Source: Picocystis sp. L7
Taxonomy: Eukaryota > Chlorophyta > Picocystophyceae > Picocystales > Picocystaceae
Assembly (NCBI GenBank): GCA_020975725.1
Contig: QXJR01000028.1
Coordinates: 558,001 to 622,000 of the forward strand
Length of the DNA: 64,000 bases
Direction of reading: 5' to 3'
The position numbers and the translations under genes are program-made. Below, one piece after another: positions 43,864 through 55,114 of this stretch. How positions within the stretch are numbered: the first letter of the stretch is position 1; each line of letters opens with the position of its first letter. The notes below the pieces were generated by a model. That model was not told the DNA's origin. It saw only the letters and a program-made list of their open reading frames with translations, and did no database searches.

Positions 43864-45357
43864 CTAGATGGCATCCATGCAGTCCTTCAACACAGCCACA
43901 CAGCGCTTGATTTCCTCTTCTGTTACCACAAGGGGGGGGACAATGCGAAGCACATCTCCCTTGCCAGCACTGATGACCAGCAGCCCTTTGTCCCTGGCTG
44001 CATTTACGAGTGGGCCAACCATCTTTGTCATTTGAACACCAACCAGGAGGCCACTCCCGCGTACTCCTTCAACAGCCGGATGATCACCGATAGCGTCACG
44101 AAGCAGTGCTTGGAGCAGTTCTCCCTTTTTACGCACGTCTTCCAAGAAACCTGGGGCTTGGACTCGCTTCATCACAGTCAAAGCGGCACTGCAGATAAGT
44201 GGTCCACCGGCGAATGTGGTTCCATGATCTCCCGGTGCCATGGCCTGGGCCACCTCCTCGGTCATCAAGACCGCCCCGATCGGCAATCCACCCGCAAGCG
44301 GCTTGGCCAAAGTCATGATGTCAGGGCTCACTCCAAACGGCTCGTGAGCCCACAAGGATCCGGTTCTACCCAACCCGCATTGAACTTCATCAAACACTAG
44401 CAGCGCTCCGGCCTGGTCGCAGAGTTCACGGATTCCCTTGAGAAACTGCGGGTCTGCCGGCTTGCACCCCCCTTCTCCTTGTACAGGTTCAACAAACACG
44501 GCTGCAGTTTTCCCTTTTCGAATGACTTCCCTGGCGGATTCCAAGTCATTATAGGTTGCAAATACGGCCCCGGGCATGACTGGTTCAAATGGTGTACGAT
44601 ACTGCTTCTTCCACGTAAGGGCAAGTGCGCCCATGGTTCTTCCATGAAAGCCATCACTAAAGGCGACAATTTCTGTTGGGGGAGCTGGTTGTCCTTTGGC
44701 ATCGGTGTAGGCTTGGCCGCCGTTTCCCCAGCTCCACCAGGATTTTTTCGGCGGGTGGATGAATTCAGCCTGGTCTTCGACTCCTGCCCTTTTTCTGGCG
44801 CATTTGCGTGCAAATTTGATGGCGGCTTCGTTGGCTTCGGTTCCGGAGTTGCAGTAGAATACACGATCCCCAAAGGAGGACTCGACGAGCACACGCGCCA
44901 ATTCGGCTTGTGGCACGGTGTAGTACAGGTTGCTGACGTGTGTGAGTGTTGCAGCTTGTTCTTGCACTGTACGCAGCCACTCTTCGTCGGCGTGTCCGAG
45001 GGCGTTGACGGCGATGCCGGAGGCGAAGTCTAGGTATTCCTTTCCCTGTTGATCTTCGAGGACGCATCCTTTACCTTTCACGAACACGGGAGGTGCTCTC
45101 GCATAAGTTTGTAGCACGTATTTTGCGTCCAGTTCCACTGCATCTTTGGGTCGTTCGATCGATTCCTTGGCTTCGGTGGCGGTGGACGCCGCAATCACTT
45201 GGTTCTCGTTCGCATTCGCGTTGGTTCGCGTGTCCACCTTGTTTCGAGGAGAACAGCGTGGTTTCGTCATCCAATTCGCACGGATGTTCCCACTTGGATG
45301 TGTGGACGAGTTCCTTCCATGTCCACTCGAACAACGCGTCGCATTCATGGTCCCCAT
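43864..45357 (-). CDS. Acetylornithine aminotransferase, probably plastid
   Basis: PLP enzyme of arginine synthesis that transfers an amino group from glutamate to N-acetylglutamate semialdehyde. Family motifs: [67 protein letters not shown], and the PLP lysine in [15 protein letters not shown]. There is an insertion of roughly 25 residues (around [18 protein letters not shown]) between the cofactor-binding helix and the HGRTMG loop. The start is uncertain: the frame is open for 123 codons further upstream, but that part reads like GC-rich spacer. The ATG at 45357 gives 497 residues with a Ser/Arg/Asn-rich N-terminus ([19 protein letters not shown]) suitable as a plastid transit peptide. Ornithine aminotransferase is a less likely alternative. 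Confidence 0.92.
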   Translation of the reverse strand: MGTMNATRCSSGHGRNSSTHPSGNIRANWMTKPRCSPRNKVDTRTNANANENQVIAASTATEAKESIERPKDAVELDAKYVLQTYARAPPVFVKGKGCVLEDQQGKEYLDFASGIAVNALGHADEEWLRTVQEQAATLTHVSNLYYTVPQAELARVLVESSFGDRVFYCNSGTEANEAAIKFARKCARKRAGVEDQAEFIHPPKKSWWSWGNGGQAYTDAKGQPAPPTEIVAFSDGFHGRTMGALALTWKKQYRTPFEPVMPGAVFATYNDLESAREVIRKGKTAAVFVEPVQGEGGCKPADPQFLKGIRELCDQAGALLVFDEVQCGLGRTGSLWAHEPFGVSPDIMTLAKPLAGGLPIGAVLMTEEVAQAMAPGDHGTTFAGGPLICSAALTVMKRVQAPGFLEDVRKKGELLQALLRDAIGDHPAVEGVRGSGLLVGVQMTKMVGPLVNAARDKGLLVISAGKGDVLRIVPPLVVTEEEIKRCVAVLKDCMDAI

Positions 45358-47651
45358 CGGCACGAAGTGGGAGTCGAGTCCACGTATCGATGGGATGGTG
45401 GGGGCACTCACCCCACCCCGAGCATTGATAAGGGAAGAGACGATGGGAACCCGTCCATCCACCGATGGAACCAACCATCCCATCCAATGAACACACACGT
45501 GACCCCCAACCCACGGGGAAAAATCTACTGGCACGAAACCCACCGATTGCGGCACCCCTCGTGGTCGGGCTCCACGTGTGTTGCCTCGACGCATGAAGGT
45601 CAAGGCGTGGCGTAGGAAAAAGGACGCAATGATATCGTGATGTATGTCCACCCACACGATGATCCTAGGCAAGTGAGCCTCCGTCCCCACCCGTGTCGAC
45701 GAGGGAACGGGCAATCTTCTAGCCATGGTCGAGGTACAAGGAAGAAACTAGGGGAGTCCGTGACTTGCAAAACCTTCCTCAAGCTATCGTTTACGAGGTT
45801 GACACCCAACGGGGTCGTAGCACCAGGCAACACATTTGTGTTGCTCCTGACCCGTGAGAGAGAAGGGGGGGGAGTGTTGGATTGACAGATGGAGCAAGAT
45901 TACAAACCGTTAAGAAACAACAAGCCTCGGCATGAATCCCCAATCCCAAGGACGGTTAGATATCACTCCCATAACAATGGGTGCATCACTAATCGCCATG
46001 TGACTTCGATATTACGTTGTTCTTGAACTCGTAGCCTCAAAAATGCTTTGCGATTGCTTGCAAACCTCGGATGCTACTTTCTTCACATAAGTGGGGTTCA
46101 AGTGCGGAGGAGCTACCTTCTCGCAAATGGCCACAACTTCACGTTTCGCCACTTCAATCAAGCTCTACCCAAAAGCAAATTCAAGAGAGTATGTTGATTC
46201 ATACGAGCAACAACGGCAAAATGATGCAAAACACGTACTTGAAACGAATAAGGTGATCAAAGCGAGGCTAAAGATGGGGATTACAAACTTCAAATGCATA
46301 AATCTTGAATATATCAATCTGGAAGGCAACCGAATGAACAATTGTACGTGGGAACACAAACTTGAATCAAGGCCAAGGATACATAATTCAACGTGTTGCC
46401 TACAGTCGTCCTTGCCACGAAGAGGTATGCCCACCCAATTTACAAGCATGTTCTTGTCATTGGAATTGGTGCAAACCAAAGACAAAAACGGAAACGGTCA
46501 ACCTTCGTCAAGTTCCAAACTCACAACCGATCTTGATTTGCAAACTTGCAAAAGCTTCGGTGATGATTTGGTGACTTGTGTATTAGTTGAAAGCGAAACG
46601 GTTCGAGTCAAGGCACTCATGAGCACATGCAACTTTGTATTTTGAGAGGATAATTCAACGCAAGTCACGTGTGATACATCAAACAAAGTTCGATGTGGAC
46701 GGATTCTCGAAGCGAACGAGAGAAAGGAAGACAATCCTCAAGCATTCGAGCACCGAGTTTGGGCGGTTGGATTTTGAGCTTTTCACGATGTCTTTACAAA
46801 ATATGCGACACCCCGTGCGAGGGGAAGTGGTGCGAACCACGAGAGCGATGCGAGGATCACGTGAATACATTGAAAGGGAGCAGGAGAACCGGTAGCAATC
46901 CCGTACGTTACTTCCGTCGTGATCGATTGTGTGGAAACTTGCGATAGGTTGTTAAAAGCATCGTCTTTTGCCCAACATCCATTCCTAAACCCGAAAACGC
47001 CGGATCGCGTGAAACGAGCTTTCCCTGTAAACATGAACCAGATGTTTGGTTTTGACGAGTTGACGATGAACGCAAAAGTTGTACTTGGGTTTTGGTTCCA
47101 CAGCGTCCAAGTAGCCTAGAGCGACATCGTCACTTGTCCATGGGTGTCCAACAAGGTTGTCTCCTGTCGGTTGATGATGGACCATCGACCAAAGTGAAGC
47201 AAGTGTCACGTTTCGGATGCCACAAGATTGCCATCGTATGGATGCCGGGTGGATGATTGCACCACGTGAGCGTCACCCTCTTCCTACCTCCTTCTCGCGC
47301 ACGTGTGCACCTCCTCCGCTTGGCGTAGACGGCCGTTTCGATCGCTATTGTTGCGTGTCGCCCCTTCCTCTGTCCCATATGTCCACGTCCATTCGAACCA
47401 CGGCAGAGAACCGCCCTTTCGACAGCCTCGCGTCCGTTTCCAGAGCCATGTGGCGTTGGTTGTGTCATTGGGTCCGGATCTGTCCTTCCCTCAACCACGG
47501 TGTTGGGTCCCTGGGATCCTCCCCTTCGTGGCCCCACGGGTTCGGGAGAGGGAAGGAAGGATGGAGAAGAAACTCCCCCAAGGATGGTGTTTGGGATCGA
47601 TTGTGGTGGATCTTGGCGTCGCGTTCGTCCTCTTTCGATCCATCGCGCGCC
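45358..47651. promoter_or_regulatory. Divergent spacer between acetylornithine aminotransferase and UGGT
   Basis: GC-rich near both starts (45.36-45.8 kb and 47.1-47.65 kb) with an AT-rich middle at 45.9-47.0 kb. A 184-codon frame at 46091-46645 starts with GTG, has no domain and is not called. In-frame sequence upstream of the UGGT start at 47217-47651 is also open but unlike any UGGT. Confidence 0.45.
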
Positions 47652-50600
47652 ATGCTCGCGCGTTCGTGGTCCGTCGTGCTTGGATGGTGCTGGCTGCTGT
47701 GCCTGATAGTCCATCCCAACTGCTCCTGGAACGGTCGAGGATGGTGTGCGCTTGGATCCGTCCACCACCACGCACCAGGAGATGGATCCGAACACCAACA
47801 CGACGTCCTTCCTATCCCAAACGAAGAGAAGAAGCATGCAAACGATGGAAAAAGGAACCAACGCCGAGAAGTCAAGGTTTGCCTCCATGCATCTTGGCCG
47901 AAGGTGAACGTGGAGAGATCCGATCCCCATCACAAGTGGCAGCTTTCCCATGGTGGGCGGTTCAAGCAGGTGAACGATGCAAACCACGAAGAGGAAGAGA
48001 ACACGGATGGAAGGAAGAAAGACGAGAACGGGCACGTATCCATTCGAAACATGAGAAAATTGAAGGAAAAACTGAGAACACATGCACCTGAATGGGAAGC
48101 CAGGAGGAAGGATGCGGAGACGGATCGAATGCAAGCAGGAGAAGAAGCACAGCAAGCCTGCTGCTGGCTTCGACATGGGCAAGACGTGTACGTGGATCCA
48201 AAGCAATACCGACCGGATGGGAAAGAGCATAGGAGGAAAGCAGAAGAGCACATCCAAGACCCCCCGTCGCACACCAACACAATCGAACGCACCGTCTATT
48301 CCATGGATCCTACCTGGGATGTGTGGATGGACCAAGAAGAATGGTCTGGAACGCGCAGCTCTCCTGTCCCGTGGAAAATGACATCCCATGCATCCCAGAG
48401 CTCGTCTGAGGGTCTTGCTTCAACGTCAAATTCCGATGTGCCTGACGTGGTACGTCTTCACGCACCGTTTGGATCTGCTTGCTTTCATGCTTTCCATCAG
48501 AAACTTCTCCCGGCCCATCGCGCCGGACATATAACCTATCTGATGCGTCCACATCATGGGCTCTGGGGCAAAGGAACCGATGGGAGAACCATTCCTTGCG
48601 ACGCACCGATGGAAAATGTAGAGCTGGAGGAATATCCCAACAAAACTGCACTGTTTGGCTTTGGTGTAGAACTTGCAATAAAGAACACAGAATACCAGGC
48701 AAAGAATGATGAGGGGGGCAAGGAGAAGGTGCAAGATGGTACAGGGGATCCGGAAGAGATTGCAAACGATTTCAGTAGTGGAGACACCAAAGCAGGGGTA
48801 GAACTCTTGGAACAAGTGCTACAACTGGGAGCGTCCAATATGGATAAGGATATTCCTTCGCCACAGGCACTAAACCTTATTGGACTTAAAATTGCAGCCA
48901 TGATCAGCAACTCTACAGAACCATTGCAGGTCCTCGAAACAACCACTCAGAACCTACCCTACATGGTGAGAGGGCTTGAAACAATTTCCGCAAAGCGATC
49001 AGTACAAAAACAAGTAGAAGCAATCCGTAGTACATTTGGAGATGGGGGCCAATTCCTTCTTGTGAATGAACAAGCTTATTCGCTGGACAACCTTGATGTT
49101 TTTGGCATCGTGCAGTACATTTCAGAAGAATTAGACTTTGTCAATGGGCTAGAGGACAGTGGCTTGCCAGGAGAGCTGTTGCACAAGGCAATCGCTGTGG
49201 GACAAGAAGAGATGGAAGAACTTTTAGTTGAACCACGGTCTGAATATTTGTTCACCGTGAACGACCTAGAGAGGGATGACCGATACAAAGGCTGGAGCCG
49301 ATCACTTAGCTCGTTGCTATCCTTCACCATGCCAGGACAGTTTCAGCCTATTCGTAGAAACACCTGTCTCGTAGTCTTCTCAGTCGATCCAGCAACAATT
49401 GAAGGTGCAGAAATACTGGTAAGCATGTCCACTTTCCTTCGGCGTTTAATTCCTGTGCAATTTGGTATCTACTTGATTGTGCCTGCCCATCTCAAAGCTT
49501 TGCAGGAAGAGACTAGCCATCAATTTGCAATCGAACGGAAGTGGGATGATTTGACATTATCAGACCAAATCTCAAGGGCCTTTCACTATATCCAAGACAT
49601 AAAAGGAGGGAAGATAGCCTTTGAGTTTCTGGTGATGGTAGCAAGGCTTATTACTAAAGCGAATGACATAGGCCAATTGAAGTGGTTTGATATTGAACCA
49701 TTTTTCTTGAAGCAATGGTCTGAAAAACCATCTGAAATTGGATTGAACATTGGGAAAACGGCTCATGTCGATGCACTTCTGGCATTGAAAGGTGGCTCTG
49801 GTGCTCAAGCTGCTTTTGCTATGACGAGTCAAGCCTTTCGCAAAGGTTTGAGCGAAGACTTGCCCTTCGCTGTAGTCAATGGTAGGGTGTTTCCAAAACT
49901 ATACCAGCTGCAATATGCTTTATCTTTGTGCCTCCAAATGCAGCAAAGCTTGCTTGAGGCAATATATACAGGTATAGTTGCTGAAGAAGATGACGTTCTC
50001 GCATGGATTTTTGAGGGTAGTGTGCCAAAGTACAACAAAGACATTCTCGAAGAAAGGGACAGTGGCGTCAACAATGTTGGATTTGTTTTCAATAAGGGAT
50101 CATGTTTGCACGAGTTCATCCCAAGTACTGATTACTTGCACTCCCCAGGCACCGAAGAAATGGTAAAAATAGTAACACAGCTCGTGGTGTTGGACTTTTC
50201 GTCAGGAAAAGGGCAACGGCTGGCTCTGGAAACGGTAGACTGGATCTTGCAAAGTTCGTCGCATCCATCTCGCGTAGCTTTTTTGCCTAATCCAGCTGAA
50301 AGAAACAACATTTCTTTACTGCAGAGAGTGGTCATGGCATTCCAGGCCGCTCCAAGCCGCCGCACCAAAATAGCTCCCTTCTTTGCCGCTCTTTTCAAAA
50401 ATGAAGAATTACTAGCAGTTTTAAAACAAACTCATGCTGATGAATCCTCAGCGAGGAAATTGTACTCTCTGGTCCTCTCTGCTGGTTTAAATGCAGATTA
50501 TCTGCGCGATGCATTATCTGAAGGTGGTGCATTCAGTGAGTCCAAGTCGATGGAGATGCAGCACAAATTGTCGAGATGTCTTTCTAAAATGCTTGATTTG

Positions 50601-52682
50601 CAGGCTGGAGTAAATGCTATCATTACTAACAGCAGACTGCATGCCATTGGTGAAGGCACACGGCCATTCACAAGCAGTGATATGAATCTCATGCTTGTAC
50701 GAGAAAAGCTGAAGAGCAGTGGTTTGGACATTTTGCTGACTGAGCTCCTGGAACGTCCTGAACTGCTAGGGGAAGAGGAGCAAGCGTATACTACTAATGA
50801 GCTCAGCGATCTTGCATTGCAGTTGTCATCCTCACTTGCTAATAGACCTGCATCACGTCAGAAAATTGACACGGGGAAGGTTATGGAAGCTCTAGAAATG
50901 GTAGATGAGCGTGTGAAACTACTAAACACGACTGTTGCTTTGCCTGGGAATCCAAATTTGGATATTCTAGCAATGATTGATCCATTCAGTCCTAAAGCAA
51001 GGAAATTAGCTACCATTCTACGATTTTTGAAGCAACATCTAGATGTAGGCATGAAAATTTTCTTGAACCCTAGCAGTAGCCCCAGTGTGTCACAGCTGAG
51101 CTCTTTTTACAGGTACCTGCTGCCTCAAGAAGAGTCTGGGCAAGAGGATGTTGAGTTTGTAAGGTTTACTGACATGCCTGTGGATAAAGTGCTGACCATG
51201 AATGTCGATGTGCCCGAAAATTGGCTAGTAGCACCTGTGGAGGCAGAGCATGACTTGGATAACATTCTCCTACGAGACCTGAAAGAAGGTGAAACTCTTA
51301 GCGCAAGCTTTGAGCTCGATTCCTTGCTGGTGACCGGATCATGCATAGACCGTAGTGCTAAATCCCAGAAAGACTTGACGCCGCGAGGTGTGCAGTTACA
51401 TCTTGGAAACACCACAGACGCACATGTTACCGACACTCTTGTCATGTCGAACTTGGGCTACTTTCAGTTAAAATCTTCTCCTGGACACTGGATGCTCAGC
51501 TTGGCTCCAGGGCGTTCCAGGGAACTCTTCACAATACCTGTGACTGATCAGAATACACCAAGCACATCAGTACCTCCCGATGTGTTTGAAACCCCGATTC
51601 TTGTCAAGGATTTTACAAGTTCACACATGCAATTCTTTGTTCAGAAGCGGCCTGGAAAAGAAGGAGAAGATGTGCTGGATGAGATGCCATCTGGCTCTGT
51701 TTCTTACCTCACAAAGATATCCCGTCTCGTGCGCCCCTCCAAGAAGGAAGACGAGCGGGTCCATGTGTTCTCGATTGCATCGGGGCACCTGTACGAACGC
51801 TTGCTGAAGATCATGATCTTGAGTGTATTGCGGACTACCCATTCGCCTGTTAAATTTTGGTTTATCAGGAATTACTTTTCGCCAAGTTTTGCAGCATACA
51901 TGCCTTACATGGCAGAGGATTATGGCTTTGAATTCGAGTTCATCACTTACAAGTGGCCATCTTGGTTGCACAAGCAGACAGAGAAACAGCGCATCATTTG
52001 GGCATACAAGATATTGTTTTTGGATGTCATCTTTCCTCTGAGCTTGCAGAGGGTGATATTTGTGGATGCGGATCAAGTGGTAAGGTCAGACTTGAAGGAG
52101 CTAATGGATATGAATCTCCAAGGAGCCCCCTATGCCTACACTCCATTTTGTGACAACAACAAGGACATGGATGGCTATCGATTTTGGAAGCAAGGATTCT
52201 GGAAGGAGCACCTTCAAGGCAAGCCATACCACATCAGCGCGCTATACGTAGTGGATCTTAAGCGATTCAGAGAGACGGCTGCAGGCGATCAGTTGAGGGT
52301 CGTTTACGATCAGCTCAGTAAAGACCCAAACAGCCTCTCGAATTTGGACCAAGATCTTCCAAACTATGTACAACACCAAGTCCCCATTTTTTCTCTTCCA
52401 CAGCAATGGCTTTGGTGCGAGTCGTGGTGTGGGAACGAGACGAAAGCAGCAGCAAAGACCATCGATCTCTGCAACAACCCAATGACAAAGGAGCCAAAAT
52501 TGACGGCAGCCAGACGGATCGTTGCAGAATGGCCAACATACGATCAAGAGGTGCAGCATCACACGTTCTTTGTAGCCAATCTCATTCAGGAAGGTATTAT
52601 TCCTGGAGCTGAGAGAAAACGTTGGAACTACACAGCAGAGAAAGCTTCCTTACGAGAACCGGTTGAACATACAGAGCTCTAG
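47652..52682 (+). CDS. UGGT: UDP-glucose:glycoprotein glucosyltransferase (ER folding sensor)
   Basis: Reglucosylates N-glycans of misfolded glycoproteins in the ER lumen so that they re-enter the calnexin/calreticulin cycle. The chosen ATG (47652) gives 1676 residues with a signal peptide (MLARSWSVVLGWCWLLCLIV). After an unusual 200-residue charged, Lys/Glu/His-rich stretch, the family's thioredoxin-like domains begin (YGVELAIKNTEY-type motif as FGFGVELAIKNTEYQAKND). The C-terminal GT24 catalytic domain is excellent: VFSIASGHLYERLLKIMILS, VKFWFIRNYFSP, the DAD metal site in RVIFVDADQVVRSDL, and DQDLPNYVQHQVPIFSLPQ. The C-terminus HTEL is a KDEL-like ER retrieval signal. The first thioredoxin-like domain is not recognisable between residues 60 and 250, so an unrecognised intron or genuine divergence is possible there. 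An alternative ATG at 47217 is unlikely. Confidence 0.95.
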   Translation: MLARSWSVVLGWCWLLCLIVHPNCSWNGRGWCALGSVHHHAPGDGSEHQHDVLPIPNEEKKHANDGKRNQRREVKVCLHASWPKVNVERSDPHHKWQLSHGGRFKQVNDANHEEEENTDGRKKDENGHVSIRNMRKLKEKLRTHAPEWEARRKDAETDRMQAGEEAQQACCWLRHGQDVYVDPKQYRPDGKEHRRKAEEHIQDPPSHTNTIERTVYSMDPTWDVWMDQEEWSGTRSSPVPWKMTSHASQSSSEGLASTSNSDVPDVVRLHAPFGSACFHAFHQKLLPAHRAGHITYLMRPHHGLWGKGTDGRTIPCDAPMENVELEEYPNKTALFGFGVELAIKNTEYQAKNDEGGKEKVQDGTGDPEEIANDFSSGDTKAGVELLEQVLQLGASNMDKDIPSPQALNLIGLKIAAMISNSTEPLQVLETTTQNLPYMVRGLETISAKRSVQKQVEAIRSTFGDGGQFLLVNEQAYSLDNLDVFGIVQYISEELDFVNGLEDSGLPGELLHKAIAVGQEEMEELLVEPRSEYLFTVNDLERDDRYKGWSRSLSSLLSFTMPGQFQPIRRNTCLVVFSVDPATIEGAEILVSMSTFLRRLIPVQFGIYLIVPAHLKALQEETSHQFAIERKWDDLTLSDQISRAFHYIQDIKGGKIAFEFLVMVARLITKANDIGQLKWFDIEPFFLKQWSEKPSEIGLNIGKTAHVDALLALKGGSGAQAAFAMTSQAFRKGLSEDLPFAVVNGRVFPKLYQLQYALSLCLQMQQSLLEAIYTGIVAEEDDVLAWIFEGSVPKYNKDILEERDSGVNNVGFVFNKGSCLHEFIPSTDYLHSPGTEEMVKIVTQLVVLDFSSGKGQRLALETVDWILQSSSHPSRVAFLPNPAERNNISLLQRVVMAFQAAPSRRTKIAPFFAALFKNEELLAVLKQTHADESSARKLYSLVLSAGLNADYLRDALSEGGAFSESKSMEMQHKLSRCLSKMLDLQAGVNAIITNSRLHAIGEGTRPFTSSDMNLMLVREKLKSSGLDILLTELLERPELLGEEEQAYTTNELSDLALQLSSSLANRPASRQKIDTGKVMEALEMVDERVKLLNTTVALPGNPNLDILAMIDPFSPKARKLATILRFLKQHLDVGMKIFLNPSSSPSVSQLSSFYRYLLPQEESGQEDVEFVRFTDMPVDKVLTMNVDVPENWLVAPVEAEHDLDNILLRDLKEGETLSASFELDSLLVTGSCIDRSAKSQKDLTPRGVQLHLGNTTDAHVTDTLVMSNLGYFQLKSSPGHWMLSLAPGRSRELFTIPVTDQNTPSTSVPPDVFETPILVKDFTSSHMQFFVQKRPGKEGEDVLDEMPSGSVSYLTKISRLVRPSKKEDERVHVFSIASGHLYERLLKIMILSVLRTTHSPVKFWFIRNYFSPSFAAYMPYMAEDYGFEFEFITYKWPSWLHKQTEKQRIIWAYKILFLDVIFPLSLQRVIFVDADQVVRSDLKELMDMNLQGAPYAYTPFCDNNKDMDGYRFWKQGFWKEHLQGKPYHISALYVVDLKRFRETAAGDQLRVVYDQLSKDPNSLSNLDQDLPNYVQHQVPIFSLPQQWLWCESWCGNETKAAAKTIDLCNNPMTKEPKLTAARRIVAEWPTYDQEVQHHTFFVANLIQEGIIPGAERKRWNYTAEKASLREPVEHTEL

Positions 52683-52750
52683 TTCCACGAGTTTCCGATC
52701 CTGCACTAATAATAAATGGTACGAGTAATTTAGCAATCACATTTTCCATG

Positions 52751-55114
52751 CTAGTTGGTTGTTTCTAGAATAACTGAAGAATAGGGAAGCATAGGATAGA
52801 AACCGCTCACTAGATAAGGCCGCACACCGGCATCCATGAAGTCCATGTTCTTATCCATCAAGTCGTCTCCAGCAAAGTCGAAAGGTGGGAGGCGTGCAGT
52901 GTCAACCACTAGTTTCCACGGTTTCCCTGGTGATGGGGGTAAGGTGACAAATTCAGGAAGGTGGGAGGGGCTAAAAGCGATGTAGAGATGATGGCTTTTT
53001 GGTCCGCGCAATGTGAATCCTACAAACCTACTAGTTTCGGACCAATCTGGCTCTTCTGCATTCTTTCCATACCAATGTAAGACCTCTGCATTTGGAAATT
53101 CACGCAACCGCAGCTGCGGGCAGCGCTTGCGAAGCCTAATAAGGCCTCGCAAGAAGCGCACTTGCCCTGCCTGCTGCCCTTTCATCTCGTCCCACAGAAA
53201 CCAATTAAGGGCATTATCGTGACAATATGTGTTGTTATTTCCATCTTTCGTATGGCCATATTCATCTCCCATTGTGATCATCGGGACGCCCTGTGCCACC
53301 ATCAGTGCAACAAGGAAATTTCGCATCTGCCTTCCTCTCAGCAATCTGACGTCCTCCTCCACCCCTTCCGGCGGTACACCTTCCACTCCACAATTCCAAC
53401 TCATGTTGTGATCATCACCATCCTTGTTTTCCTCCCCATTAGCATTGTTGTGCTTCTCATTATAAGAAACCAAATCATGAAGGGAAAAGCCATCATGCGC
53501 CGTGACGAAATTGATACTGTGGTATGGTTTTCTCCCACCTTCTTCGTACAGTTCCGGCGATCCGCAAAGAGCCCCGGCAAAGAGCCCCACCGATCCATCT
53601 GTTCCTTTGATAAACGCGCGTACACTGTCTCGGAATTTTCCATTCCACTCTGCCCACGCATCAAAGTGGGGAAACGACCCCACCTGATACAGCCCTCCAC
53701 AATCCCAGGCTTCAGCAACGAGCTTCACACTCCGCAGAACTCCATCATTACTGATAAGATCGAGTACGGGTGGAGTCTCAAGGGGGGTCCCAAGCGCAAT
53801 ACTAGGGAGGGACTCCGTTCCCCCTTCCCCTTGGTTGGCTCCGTACACCTCAGCTTCAATCCATTTGTCACTTGATCTGGTGAGGATGGCACCAAGATCA
53901 AACCGAAAGCCATCCACGTGATATTCTGTCACCCAATGCCGTAGGCAGTCCAAGATGAACCGTCGTGTCATAGGATGGTTGACGTTGACGGTATTCCCGC
54001 AGCCACTGTAATTGTAGAATTCCCCCATGGGCGCCATCATGTAGAACCCTCTCTGGTCCAGGCCTTTGAAGGAAAGGGTGGGTCCCATTTCGTTGCCCTC
54101 CGCCGTATGATTGAAAACCACATCCAGCAGGACCTCTATACCTTGCCGATGAGCCGCCTTCACGAGCTCTTTGAGTTCCCTGCTTGCCCCCCTCCCGCCA
54201 TCGTAGGTGTGGTCGCCGCGTGCAGCACATGCTGCATATCGAGCCATGGGGGCATAGTAGCTCAATGTAGAATACCCCCAAAAGTTGTACCTCGCTTCTC
54301 CCGTGGCCGGGTTGGGCCCATAGTACTCAAGCTCGTTGAATTCTTGGACAGGCATGAGCTCCAGGCAGTTGATACCAAGCTGGGCTAGGAAGGGCAATTT
54401 TTCTTGGAGCGCGGCGAACGTTCCACGTGGAGCTTCAGTGTTAGCACTCGAATCTTGTGTGAATCCCCTTACGTGTGTCTCGTAGACAACCAAATCCGCA
54501 GGATGATGACCAGGAGGTAAGTCACCTTCCCAATCAAAATCGCCCGTGACATGGACATCGAGGTTTTCCACCGCGGGATCCTTCTGGGTAAGGCCTTTGG
54601 CGTCCCGGCCATCGCTTTTGGGGTTGGAAAGCAAGGCAGTGTTGGGCATCGCTCCGGCGGCAACGGGCCAACAGTCTCCTCCTGGACCTGGTTTTCCGTA
54701 CGTTGATCTGGAGACCACACCATGGGCGTAGGGATCTAGGACAGGTCTTTCGTGTCCATCCACCAGGTATGCATAGCATAGATCTTCTTGCACCAGGTTT
54801 TGGGGCAGCATGGCGTGCCAGATCCCACCGGATCGGTTCACCTTGGGATCCAGTTCCCACACCTGTGCACCTCGATCGATTCCTTTTCCATCTTGGTTCG
54901 GTTCTTCTGGGTGATCTGCTCTGGTCTGGTTCAGGAGTTCCGAGGTGCGGTAGAGCACCAGTTTCACCGACCTGGCGTCGGGCGCGTGCAGGGCGAAGTT
55001 CACCCCTTCCACGTGTGGTGTGGTGTGGTTCGTTCCCGTCTTTCGCACGGTCGTGGCTCCCAGCGGATGAGGTGCGCCTCGCAATGGTCCTTGTGTTGGC
55101 TTGGCCGCGGTCAT
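52751..55114 (-). CDS. Isoamylase-type starch debranching enzyme
   Basis: Hydrolyses alpha-1,6 branches of glucan. The 787-residue protein has a CBM48 domain at about 10-130 and the GH13 barrel after 190. Conserved regions are complete: DVVFNHTAEGN, DGFRFDLGAI (nucleophile D406), VAEAWDCGG (acid/base E468) and FVTAHDGFSLHDLVSYNEKH (D541). It is therefore catalytically competent, unlike ISA2-type subunits. The CBM48 domain starts within ten residues of the ATG at 55114, so no plastid transit peptide is encoded in this exon; either an upstream exon was missed or the enzyme is not conventionally targeted. ISA1 versus ISA3 type cannot be settled by eye. It converges with UGGT (68 bp between stops). 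Confidence 0.94.
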   Translation of the reverse strand: MTAAKPTQGPLRGAPHPLGATTVRKTGTNHTTPHVEGVNFALHAPDARSVKLVLYRTSELLNQTRADHPEEPNQDGKGIDRGAQVWELDPKVNRSGGIWHAMLPQNLVQEDLCYAYLVDGHERPVLDPYAHGVVSRSTYGKPGPGGDCWPVAAGAMPNTALLSNPKSDGRDAKGLTQKDPAVENLDVHVTGDFDWEGDLPPGHHPADLVVYETHVRGFTQDSSANTEAPRGTFAALQEKLPFLAQLGINCLELMPVQEFNELEYYGPNPATGEARYNFWGYSTLSYYAPMARYAACAARGDHTYDGGRGASRELKELVKAAHRQGIEVLLDVVFNHTAEGNEMGPTLSFKGLDQRGFYMMAPMGEFYNYSGCGNTVNVNHPMTRRFILDCLRHWVTEYHVDGFRFDLGAILTRSSDKWIEAEVYGANQGEGGTESLPSIALGTPLETPPVLDLISNDGVLRSVKLVAEAWDCGGLYQVGSFPHFDAWAEWNGKFRDSVRAFIKGTDGSVGLFAGALCGSPELYEEGGRKPYHSINFVTAHDGFSLHDLVSYNEKHNNANGEENKDGDDHNMSWNCGVEGVPPEGVEEDVRLLRGRQMRNFLVALMVAQGVPMITMGDEYGHTKDGNNNTYCHDNALNWFLWDEMKGQQAGQVRFLRGLIRLRKRCPQLRLREFPNAEVLHWYGKNAEEPDWSETSRFVGFTLRGPKSHHLYIAFSPSHLPEFVTLPPSPGKPWKLVVDTARLPPFDFAGDDLMDKNMDFMDAGVRPYLVSGFYPMLPYSSVILETTN

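Noticed and set aside
46091-46645. 184-codon frame upstream of UGGT
   Set aside because: It begins with GTG, lies in AT-rich DNA, has no domain and no GC-rich promoter-like region before it.
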